Source: Sulfuricurvum sp.
GTDB lineage: Bacteria > Campylobacterota > Campylobacteria > Campylobacterales > Sulfurimonadaceae
DNA length: 5,786 nt
Assembly: GCA_024635855.1 (NCBI GenBank)
Contig: JAGXHZ010000069.1
Location: 1 to 5,786 of the forward strand
Direction: 5' to 3'
Both the position numbers and the translations under genes were made by a program. This document shows, in pieces, positions 1 to 5,786 of the stretch. Below the pieces are notes generated by a model. That model searched no databases. It had not been told where the DNA came from and saw nothing but the letters and a program-made list of their open reading frames with translations. Position 1 is the first letter of the stretch; each line of letters starts with the position of its first letter.

Positions 1-54
1 GCCAACAGTTTTTGGTACTGTAGATTGAAGGTTCGAGTCCTTCCACCCCATCCA
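1..54 (+). tRNA. trnQ(uug): tRNA-Gln(UUG), 5' end outside the window
   Basis: Partial tRNA; the acceptor 5' strand and most of the D arm lie upstream of the window. The anticodon stem ACAGT (5-9) pairs with ACTGT (17-21) around a seven-base loop (10-16) whose anticodon TTG (12-14) reads CAA, glutamine. The T arm GAAGG/CCTTC (27-31/39-43 approximately) encloses TTCGAGT. The acceptor 3' strand CACCCCA ends at 50, followed by base 73 = T and a genomically encoded CCA (52-54). A at position 72 fits the U1-A72 pair usual in bacterial tRNA-Gln. The discriminator T differs from the G of E. coli tRNA-Gln. In Campylobacterota, Gln-tRNA is normally made indirectly (misacylation by a GluRS, then GatCAB amidation), so E. 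coli GlnRS identity rules need not apply. Confidence 0.9.
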
Positions 55-63
55 CTTTTATAC

Positions 64-140
<77 letters not shown>

Positions 141-233
141 ATCAAGAAATTTCTCTTCATATTCATTCAATCATCAAACTTAATAAACTACTACACTTAA
201 GAATTCTTTCGCTACGATATGAGATCTTTACGC

Positions 234-238
234 AAGGA
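234..238 (+). promoter_or_regulatory. ribosome binding site of the PIN-PhoH gene
   Basis: AAGGA lies eight bases before the GTG at 247 and is a good Shine-Dalgarno match. It supports the GTG start over any internal ATG. The PIN domain also requires this start, because its first catalytic aspartate is only residue 11. Confidence 0.75.
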
Positions 239-246
239 TTCTCACC

Positions 247-1710
247 GTGAGCGATACTCAAAAATGCTATCTTCTCGATACTTCCGTTATCCTAGATGAT
301 CCCAACAACATTTTACGAATCAGCCAAGAAAATACCAACGCTGTCGTTATCACCAATATTGTCTTAGCTGAACTCAACAGCAAAAAAGACGATATTCGCT
401 CGGAAGCTGGTTACATGGCACGGGAATTTTTCCGACTTGCCGATGTCGCCTTTGGTGAGCCCATCGCGTCGATTGAACTTCCTGCATGTATCCGCGAAAC
501 ACTGGATGTAAAGCAATGCCAAAACGATCGTTATTATCGCCTTGATTTAAAATTTGATCGTTCACTGCACGGTGGTGAAGAAATTCTCATAGAACTCATC
601 ATTGTCCATCGAGAACATTACCGGATTTCCGCCTCATTTTCAGAACCAAAAGGGATGAATGACGCCAAAATCGCTGAAATCGCCGATGATTATGACCTCA
701 TCTTGCTTACCAATGATATGTCTTTTCGTATCGCCGCAGAAATTCAAGGTATTCCAACGCAGAACATTCGAAACAGCAGCGTAGAATCTCCTGAATCGAT
801 TGATTTTAATTACACCTATACCTATACTGAAACACCGGAATTTCCCACTGATGTAGAACACCATAACTTTAACCAGCTCACTTTTGTACAAAATGCTATC
901 AGCACAACCAATGAAATCTACGAAACAGGGATTCAGCGCCATGCATTCAGTTTCAACTCTCAGCTTGAATGGTGCGATTTTGATCGCCGTTTTGGCGAGC
1001 ATTTTGATGAAGATTTTGTACGACCTTTAAATGTGGAGCAAAAATTCTACTATTCCATGATGACCCATCCTCAGAACTACGTGACGGTTGTTGCAGGTTC
1101 TACCGGTTCTGGAAAAACCCTCGTTGCTCTCCAAGCAGGATTAGAGCTTGTAAGCGAAGGGATTGTCGAGGGGATTGTCTATGCGCGTAACACTGTCACT
1201 TCCAACGACCAGCAAGCAGAACTTGGATTTCGAAAAGGGGATGAGGAGCAAAAACTGAGTTATTTTATGTATCCCCTTTACTCGGCAGTCAACTTTACCA
1301 TCGAACATCAAAGCAAACACTCCATTGATGCCCGCGTCGAATACACAGGCACCACCAACTCAGCCAAGCGGGAAAACGCGACCGAAACATTTATGAAAAA
1401 ATACAACATCGAAGTAATGGACATTGCCCACATGCGCGGTACGACTATTTCACGTAAATTTGTCATCATCGATGAAGCCCAAAACATGACCAACGCCACC
1501 CTCAAACTCATCGGCACACGTATGGGGGAAGAAACGCGTCTTGTTGTCATGGGAGACCCGGGGCAAATCGACCATCCCTTCCTCTCCAAACGACGAAATG
1601 CCCTTGTGACATTGCTAAACAAAGCCCAACACAGTGATTTTATCGCCGGAATACAACTACGCCACACCATCCGCAGTAACGTTGCGGATTGGTTTGATAA
1701 GAATTTCTAA
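247..1710 (+). CDS. phoH: PIN-PhoH fusion protein (PhoH2-type ATPase/RNase)
   Basis: Predicted cytoplasmic protein of 487 aa, fusing an N-terminal PIN nuclease domain to a PhoH ATPase. The PIN acidic residues are visible: D11 in LLDTSVILDDP, E42 in VLAELNSKK, D139 in GMNDAKIAEIA, and D157 in LLTNDMSFR. A linker (about 175-255) carries a short YTYTYTE run. The PhoH core has Walker A GSTGSGKT (284-291), a PhoH-specific segment ending LGFRKGDEEQKL (about 326-337), Walker B FVIIDEAQN (405-413), GDPGQID (436-442), and a C-terminal Arg-containing LRHTIRS (471-477). Family knowledge: PIN-PhoH proteins (B. subtilis YlaK class, mycobacterial PhoH2) couple ATP-dependent RNA unwinding to PIN ribonuclease activity. 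The length is near or slightly above the usual 430-480 aa. It is the first gene of an apparent four-gene block and starts with GTG behind AAGGA. No partner antitoxin is evident. Family assignment is secure; the RNA substrate and physiological role are unknown. Confidence 0.93.
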   Translation: MSDTQKCYLLDTSVILDDPNNILRISQENTNAVVITNIVLAELNSKKDDIRSEAGYMAREFFRLADVAFGEPIASIELPACIRETLDVKQCQNDRYYRLDLKFDRSLHGGEEILIELIIVHREHYRISASFSEPKGMNDAKIAEIADDYDLILLTNDMSFRIAAEIQGIPTQNIRNSSVESPESIDFNYTYTYTETPEFPTDVEHHNFNQLTFVQNAISTTNEIYETGIQRHAFSFNSQLEWCDFDRRFGEHFDEDFVRPLNVEQKFYYSMMTHPQNYVTVVAGSTGSGKTLVALQAGLELVSEGIVEGIVYARNTVTSNDQQAELGFRKGDEEQKLSYFMYPLYSAVNFTIEHQSKHSIDARVEYTGTTNSAKRENATETFMKKYNIEVMDIAHMRGTTISRKFVIIDEAQNMTNATLKLIGTRMGEETRLVVMGDPGQIDHPFLSKRRNALVTLLNKAQHSDFIAGIQLRHTIRSNVADWFDKNF

Positions 1711-1722
1711 TGGTGACAAAAA

Positions 1723-2514
1723 ATGGATGAATTTTTACTCTATTCGATTGAATCGTTTCCGCCGTTGCGAGAATCGATTGATAAATTAAACAAGCTCTAC
1801 AATACCGAGGAAATCGATATCAAAGCGATTGTGCGCGTGATTGAATCTGATCCTATTCTCTATACCGATATTCTTCGTTACGCCAACTCTCCCCATTACG
1901 GTTTTCGTAATCCTATCTCTCAAATCTCTCAGGTCATTACCTTGTTAGGAGCAACAACGCTTCGGGGAATGGCAATTATTGCTGCTTTGAAAGCTCATCC
2001 GTTTACGGATCTAAAGGTTTATGGCATCACCATAGAGGGTTGGTTTGCAGTAATGGAAAAACAACAGCGCTTTTTAGAACTATGGCTGGGGAAAAGTCAT
2101 CGTGAACTTCTTGAGCCCTTGGGCGGTCTCCCTTTTTTCCTTGAAATTGGTCGTCTGGTTGCCTCTTATGCACTGATGTTTGCACACAATCCCTATCAAT
2201 TTGCCAAAACTTCTCCTGAAGATCTTCTTTTGGAAGAAAAAAATATCATTGGAGCTTCAGGAGATGAGCTTGCTTGTAAACTCTTTGAGCTTTGGTTTTT
2301 TGATGCATCCATGGTCGATGCACTGCGTCATTCCTTCGCTCCGGCAAACGCCCTCAATCCAAAAGTGTGTGCCGTCCTCAAATGTGCACGAATCCTCTTT
2401 ACCCTAAAAACAAATGAGCCGTTTGAAACCATAGTTCCTATTTTAGAGCACTATTCTCTTGACACAAAAGCTGCATTAAACGCTTATCAAACCATTATCG
2501 GAGTGACCCCGTGA
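1723..2514 (+). CDS. HDOD-domain signalling protein
   Basis: 263 aa, consisting of essentially one HDOD domain. Recognisable HDOD landmarks are the N-terminal FPPLRESIDKL (12-22), the segment SDPILYTDILRYANSPHYGF (42-61) with the DP and NS signatures, and the helix with the LG turn ISQVITLLGATTLRGMAI (68-85). Where a true HD phosphohydrolase would have an H-D pair before I-G-K, this protein has LEIGR (140-144), so the metal-binding residues are absent, as expected for HDOD, which is considered non-catalytic. There are no membrane segments or output domain. HDOD proteins often sit beside two-component or chemotaxis genes and act as adaptors or regulators. Here it lies 12 bases after the PIN-PhoH gene and overlaps the response regulator by four bases, so a role in that circuit is inferred. 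A GGTGA Shine-Dalgarno (1712-1716) precedes the ATG by six bases. Confidence 0.88.
   Translation: MDEFLLYSIESFPPLRESIDKLNKLYNTEEIDIKAIVRVIESDPILYTDILRYANSPHYGFRNPISQISQVITLLGATTLRGMAIIAALKAHPFTDLKVYGITIEGWFAVMEKQQRFLELWLGKSHRELLEPLGGLPFFLEIGRLVASYALMFAHNPYQFAKTSPEDLLLEEKNIIGASGDELACKLFELWFFDASMVDALRHSFAPANALNPKVCAVLKCARILFTLKTNEPFETIVPILEHYSLDTKAALNAYQTIIGVTP
2500..2503 (+). promoter_or_regulatory. ribosome binding site of the response regulator, inside the HDOD gene
   Basis: GGAG lies seven bases before the GTG start at 2511. That start codon overlaps the HDOD stop codon as GTGA (2511-2514), the classical layout for translational coupling. Confidence 0.6.
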
Positions 2515-3488
2515 AACAATTCACCCTAATCGAACTCAAACAAGTTACTCAAGATCTTAGCGTCCTTTACGTTGAAGATGAGAAAATGATACGGGATGGT
2601 CTGCTGGGAAGTTTAAAACAGCTTTTCAAAGAGGTAGAGGTAGCCGAAGACGGTGCTGTTGGGTGGGAGCTTTATAAGAATGCCCATTTTCATCTTGTTA
2701 TCACGGATATTTCGATGCCAAACATGAACGGTATCACCATGATTGAAAACATTATGGAAAAAAATCCCGAAGCACGTATCATCGTTACCTCTGCCCAAAA
2801 TGATGCTGAAAAGCTCCTCACCCTCATCAATCTTGGCGTTGATCGGTTTTTAACCAAACCGATCAGTAAAATCAATCTCATCAATGCTCTCTATACCGTT
2901 TGCTCCTCAATCAGCAACAAACGTCAGATCAGGGCGTATCACCTAGAGCTTGAACAAAAAATACGCCTTCTCAATACCCAGATGAAAAAAGAAAATGTCA
3001 AAACCAAACTGGCACAAGCTGCCAACACTGAAGAAAAGAATACTCCAGGCTATGACGATTATTTTTCAAACATCGCTCAGGAAGATATTCATGAGCTGAT
3101 TGATCTCAGCGAAGAACTTGATTCCGATATTCTCCTTGCATTTCAAAACAGTCGCATTGATCCCACCTACGTTACACGTCTGGCTCAACGCTATAATAAT
3201 TATGGAAACGTACTCTGTCGCTACATGATATTCAACGAAATTGGCTCACTTATACGTCAAATGAGCAGTGAACTCGATGTCCACCAGCAAACTTTCATCG
3301 ATCACACTTCTTCCATTCTTGAGCTCTTAGAGAGTTTCAACTTCACTCTCATCACGTTTCGTAAAAATGTTTTGGAAAAAGAATCCTCAAACCCTACTTT
3401 CTATAATCCTTCAATCCTAAGCGATGCATCAATGATCATCAATCTTCTCAGCCAAACTGAAATAGATGGCGATATTGAGTTCTTCTAA
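2511..3488 (+). CDS. response regulator: receiver domain plus helical C-terminal region of unknown function
   Basis: 325 aa. Residues 15-135 are a complete CheY-like receiver. The acidic pocket is E22/D23 in LYVEDEKM, the phosphoacceptor is D66 in VITDISMPNMNG, the switch residue T93 or S94 is in IIVTSAQ, F113 takes the aromatic position, and K116-P117 is the conserved Lys-Pro. A charged, probably coiled-coil stretch (about 140-170) leads into residues 181-325. That region is predicted helical and resembles no DNA-binding, GGDEF, EAL, HD-GYP or AAA+ output domain that I can recognise. The protein is therefore more likely to act through protein-protein contacts than as a transcription factor. 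It starts with GTG overlapping the HDOD stop by four bases, and ends where the kinase begins (TAATG, one-base overlap), so it is the obvious phosphorylation partner of that kinase. Confidence 0.9.
   Translation: MKQFTLIELKQVTQDLSVLYVEDEKMIRDGLLGSLKQLFKEVEVAEDGAVGWELYKNAHFHLVITDISMPNMNGITMIENIMEKNPEARIIVTSAQNDAEKLLTLINLGVDRFLTKPISKINLINALYTVCSSISNKRQIRAYHLELEQKIRLLNTQMKKENVKTKLAQAANTEEKNTPGYDDYFSNIAQEDIHELIDLSEELDSDILLAFQNSRIDPTYVTRLAQRYNNYGNVLCRYMIFNEIGSLIRQMSSELDVHQQTFIDHTSSILELLESFNFTLITFRKNVLEKESSNPTFYNPSILSDASMIINLLSQTEIDGDIEFF
2840..2865 (+). repeat. perfect 10-bp inverted repeat inside the response regulator gene
   Basis: TGATCGGTTT (2840-2849) and AAACCGATCA (2856-2865) are exact reverse complements around the six-base loop TTAACC. 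No T tract follows on either strand, so it does not look like an intrinsic terminator. It spans the codons for the conserved segment around K116-P117 of the receiver, so the symmetry could be partly accidental. Function unknown. Confidence 0.55.
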
Positions 3489-5362
3489 TGGTTGATATTA
3501 GCACTTTATACGTTGGGACGCAAAAAGATCATTTGGAATTGCTAAGGTGCTATCTCTCCAAAATCGTAGTTGTTCCCGATGAACCTGAAGCCCTAAAAGA
3601 GCTCACCCAAAACGACTACGATTGCCTGCTCATCGATGAGAGTATGGCACTGAAAAAGTCTTTGGAATTTATCACGAGAATCAAGAACGTCAAAAAATCC
3701 ATCCTCAGTGTTATATTTTCCTCAGATCCAAGTCAAAGCAATCTCCTTACCGCTATTGGTATCAGTCTTACGAATCTCATTCTTCTTCCGCTCACCCCCT
3801 CAATGATTGAAGATATGGCAAAAAAACTTCATTTTGCATCTCTTTCCAATCGACAACTGGTTAAGAAGAATCTCCTTCTAAACCAATATAAAAACGCTCT
3901 TGATTCCTCTCTCAATATCTCTAAAACCAATATGCATGGGGTAATCACCTACGTCAACGATCACTTTTGTCAATTGAGCGGATTTGAAGCCAACGAAATA
4001 CTCGGGCAAAGCCATCGGCTTTTCAAACATCCGGATACGACCAAAGAGCAAATGATCGATTTATGGGAGACTATCAGCTCTAAGCGAGTATGGCACTCGA
4101 CCATCACAAACAAAACCAAATCAGGAAAAACTTTCTACTCCGACACCTTTGTTATCCCCCTGCTCAATGAATATCATGAAATTGAAGAATACATGGATAT
4201 GAGAATAGATGTTACTGCTATCCATGAACAAAAACGTTACATGCAACAAATTTTAGATGCTCAAGATACCATTATCGTGGTTTTCAAAGACGGAGAAATT
4301 ATACAAAGCAACCGACGCTTGCTCGAGTATTTCAACCTTAAGACACTCGAAGAATTTCTCCGTATTCATAAATGCATCTGTGATATTGTGGTTGAAGCAC
4401 CCGAATGCATTAGTACTGAGCTTTTCAAACTGTGGATACAAAATCCCAAAAACAAACTCGATATTAAAATTGCTCTCACCCGATACGATGAGGAAATTCG
4501 TATCTTTAGGGTGACAAAAAACCAGATAGAAACACTGGATGAAGACCATCAAATCATCATCTCCCTCACCGATGTAACCGAAATGGAAAACTACCGCCAC
4601 ACACTCCAATCCAAATTTAACCTTGCAGCCGCAGAGATTGAAAATCAGCAAGAACGCCTCATAGCACAATCCCGATCAGCTGCTTTGGGAGAGATGTTTG
4701 ACAACATCGCCCACCAATGGCGCCAACCCATCGGAGCCATCAATAACGCCATTATCAATGCCGAATTTGCCCTTGAACTTGGAGGAATGAGCCACGATGA
4801 AATCTTAGAGACCTTTGAAAAAATCAATACTTATACCTCCTTTCTCTCTGGAACTATCGATGATTTTCGTAATTTTTCCAATCCTGATAAAGAAAAGAGA
4901 TGGTTTACCCCTCATGAGATTATTCGACAAACGATCGGAATCCTCCAAGGCTCGTTCGAAGCCAATACCATCTCGTGTTCTTACACTCCAACCGTTGAAG
5001 AACAAATACTAAAAATTCATGGTCCTTCCGGTGAATTTTCACAAGTTATTCTTAATATTTTAAGCAATGCACGCGATGCACTCAAAGAGCACGCCGTCCA
5101 AAATGCCCACGTAATCCTCTCCTTGACCCATCAAGATGAAAGTATTTCTTTAAAAATAACCGATAATGCAGGTGGAATTCCGCAAACTGTCCTCCCAAAA
5201 ATATTTGATCCTTATTTCAGCACAAAAAGTAAAACCCAAGGAACGGGAATAGGATTGTATATGTCAAAAACAATTATTGAGAAGCATTTTGAAGGAAAAT
5301 TAGAAGCAAAAAATGAAGGAGAATGGGCAGTGTTTACAATAACACTGCCCCTACAAAATTAA
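3488..5362 (+). CDS. soluble PAS sensor histidine kinase with degenerate N-terminal receiver
   Basis: 624 aa with no signal peptide or membrane segment, so a cytoplasmic sensor. Domain order: (1) residues 1-115, receiver-like fold with D50 in LLIDESM but lacking the usual acidic pair and the conserved Lys (LILLPLTP at 97-104), so probably a pseudo-receiver. (2) Residues about 137-245, a PAS domain closely resembling that of the Aer aerotaxis sensor, with HPD (181-183), W193 and N208. (3) Residues about 253-365, a second PAS ending in SLTDVTEMENY. (4) A coiled coil at about 366-398. (5) The kinase core: H409 in DNIAHQWRQPIG, N box with N523 and N527 in LNILSNARDAL, G1 box DNAGGIP (559-565), F box FDPYFSTK (573-580), and G2 box GTGIGL (585-590). 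All catalytic motifs are intact. The HQWRQP signature marks a PAS-kinase subgroup common in Campylobacterota. Its ATG shares one base with the stop of the response regulator, and no strong Shine-Dalgarno is seen, which suggests reinitiation. The in vivo stimulus is unknown. Confidence 0.93.
   Translation: MVDISTLYVGTQKDHLELLRCYLSKIVVVPDEPEALKELTQNDYDCLLIDESMALKKSLEFITRIKNVKKSILSVIFSSDPSQSNLLTAIGISLTNLILLPLTPSMIEDMAKKLHFASLSNRQLVKKNLLLNQYKNALDSSLNISKTNMHGVITYVNDHFCQLSGFEANEILGQSHRLFKHPDTTKEQMIDLWETISSKRVWHSTITNKTKSGKTFYSDTFVIPLLNEYHEIEEYMDMRIDVTAIHEQKRYMQQILDAQDTIIVVFKDGEIIQSNRRLLEYFNLKTLEEFLRIHKCICDIVVEAPECISTELFKLWIQNPKNKLDIKIALTRYDEEIRIFRVTKNQIETLDEDHQIIISLTDVTEMENYRHTLQSKFNLAAAEIENQQERLIAQSRSAALGEMFDNIAHQWRQPIGAINNAIINAEFALELGGMSHDEILETFEKINTYTSFLSGTIDDFRNFSNPDKEKRWFTPHEIIRQTIGILQGSFEANTISCSYTPTVEEQILKIHGPSGEFSQVILNILSNARDALKEHAVQNAHVILSLTHQDESISLKITDNAGGIPQTVLPKIFDPYFSTKSKTQGTGIGLYMSKTIIEKHFEGKLEAKNEGEWAVFTITLPLQN
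5325..5350 (-). terminator. probable nifU terminator hairpin embedded in the kinase 3' end
   Basis: GGGCAGTGTT (5325-5334) and AACACTGCCC (5341-5350) form a perfect 10-bp stem with a six-base loop. Read on the - strand, it begins eight bases after the nifU stop codon and is followed by a pyrimidine-rich stretch ending in TTTTTT (complement of about 5309-5324). On the + strand no T run follows. It therefore fits best as the intrinsic terminator of the leftward nifU transcript, although the T tract is interrupted and displaced. The same bases encode the last residues of the kinase. Confidence 0.6.
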
Positions 5363-5786
5363 ATCGGTAAAACGCGGATTTTAGAAGAGAGTTTTTCTTT
5401 GAGTGTCGCTTCGATAGCATAGAGAGTTCCTGTACTTGAACTCGCACATCCATTACAGGCACCCAAATAGCGAATATAAACATCGATATATTCCGGAGAA
5501 TCTTTGATGTCGATTACTTCCATATTACCTCCATCCATAATCAAGAACTGACGGATAGACTCATCGACAACGCTATCGATTGCTTTGATTTTTTGAACGA
5601 GTGTCATCCCTTCGAAATCACCGTGACTTCCGGCATCCGCAGCATTGCGCATTTTTTCTTCATCCATTTCACGACGAACATCTGCCAAAATATCTACGAG
5701 ATAATATTCACGCGCTTCATGCCCGCCGGGTTTGATACACGATTTACAAAAACCGCCTGCTTTGGTATAGTCGGTAATTTGCTCGA
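5359..5786 (-). CDS. nifU: NifU Fe-S cluster scaffold protein, C-terminal part (5' end outside the window)
   Basis: The last 141 codons are visible; the reading frame is open to the right edge, so the start and the IscU-like N-terminal domain lie outside the window. The first visible residues contain a C-x2-C pair (GGFCKSCIKPGG) that matches the second half of the BFD-like [2Fe-2S] domain of three-part NifU proteins. A linker follows, then a complete Nfu domain with MDGGNMEVI and the cluster-binding LGACNGCASS (Cys at visible positions 110 and 113), ending at PI. NifU assembles Fe-S clusters from sulfide supplied by a cysteine desulfurase (NifS) and passes them to apoproteins. In Campylobacterota it is the general housekeeping system and not specific to nitrogen fixation. 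It converges on the sensor kinase with a four-base overlap in which both TAA stop codons share TTAA (5359-5362). An internal TTG at 5688 is not the real start, because conserved NifU sequence continues upstream of it. Confidence 0.93.
   Translation of the reverse strand, partial: EQITDYTKAGGFCKSCIKPGGHEAREYYLVDILADVRREMDEEKMRNAADAGSHGDFEGMTLVQKIKAIDSVVDESIRQFLIMDGGNMEVIDIKDSPEYIDVYIRYLGACNGCASSSTGTLYAIEATLKEKLSSKIRVLPI

Noticed and set aside
145..154. AGAAATTTCT palindrome followed by T-rich sequence after tRNA-fMet, as a possible terminator
   Set aside because: It is an AT-only palindrome with no loop and no GC-rich stem, too weak to call an intrinsic terminator.
196..218. CTTAAGAATT followed by TACGAT as a promoter for the PIN-PhoH block
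   Set aside because: The -10-like box has two mismatches to TATAAT and the spacing to the upstream AT element is too short; a call would be a guess. The block may also be read through from the tRNAs.
799..835. ACCTAT tandem repeat giving YTYTYTE in the PIN-PhoH linker
   Set aside because: Only two copies in a flexible linker; it is probably simple low-complexity sequence and not a functional repeat.
640..1002. 120-codon open frame on the - strand within the PIN-PhoH gene
   Set aside because: It lies fully opposite strongly conserved PIN-PhoH coding sequence, has no recognisable domain, and is explained as a shadow frame.
2180..2407. 75-codon + strand frame inside the HDOD gene
   Set aside because: It is an alternative frame of a well-supported gene, with no recognisable family.
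4253..4669. 138-codon open frame on the - strand within the sensor kinase gene
   Set aside because: It is antisense to the second PAS and coiled-coil coding region, is Cys/Phe-rich like typical antisense translations, and has no domain or ribosome binding site that I can support.
5359..5688. Short separate Nfu-like gene starting at the TTG at 5688
   Set aside because: The frame stays open to the window edge and the upstream residues contain the BFD-like Cys pair of NifU, so this is an internal leucine codon of a larger protein.

Overview
The window looks like chromosomal DNA from a Campylobacterota (former Epsilonproteobacteria) lineage of the Sulfuricurvum/Sulfurimonas type. This rests on moderately AT-rich base composition, tightly packed and overlapping genes, a three-part NifU scaffold protein, a soluble HQWRQP-type PAS histidine kinase, and a response regulator with a long helical tail. 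The genus assignment is inference from family resemblance, since no search was run. No mobile element, CRISPR array, integrase or obvious horizontally acquired segment is visible, so this reads as a core-like chromosomal region.

Layout from left to right: (1) The 3' part of a tRNA-Gln(UUG) and, nine bases later, a complete initiator tRNA-fMet(CAU), both on the + strand. (2) A leader of about 106 bases ending in a good ribosome binding site and a GTG start. (3) A four-gene + strand block: a PIN-PhoH (PhoH2-type) RNase/ATPase, an HDOD-domain protein, a response regulator with an uncharacterised helical C-terminal region, and a cytoplasmic hybrid-looking sensor kinase (degenerate receiver, Aer-like PAS, second PAS, kinase core). 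Spacing is 12 bases, then a 4-base overlap (GTGA), then a 1-base overlap (TAATG), which strongly suggests one translationally coupled transcript. (4) The C-terminal 141 residues of a NifU Fe-S scaffold protein on the - strand, running off the right edge. It converges on the kinase so tightly that the two stop codons share the palindrome TTAA.

Working model: the kinase senses an internal cue, possibly redox or energy state through an Aer-like (potentially FAD-binding) PAS domain, and phosphorylates the adjacent receiver protein. The HDOD protein, a non-catalytic HD-fold adaptor, probably acts in the same signalling circuit. The linkage of this sensory trio to a PIN-PhoH protein, predicted to couple ATP-driven RNA unwinding to RNA cleavage, is the most unusual aspect. 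It raises the possibility that the signalling system and RNA turnover are co-regulated, but the sequence shows only the linkage and not the mechanism.

Two perfect 10-bp hairpins with 6-base loops lie inside coding sequence. One is at the kinase 3' end, just past the nifU stop codon, and probably acts as the - strand nifU terminator. The other is inside the response regulator over the conserved lysine region and has no evident role.
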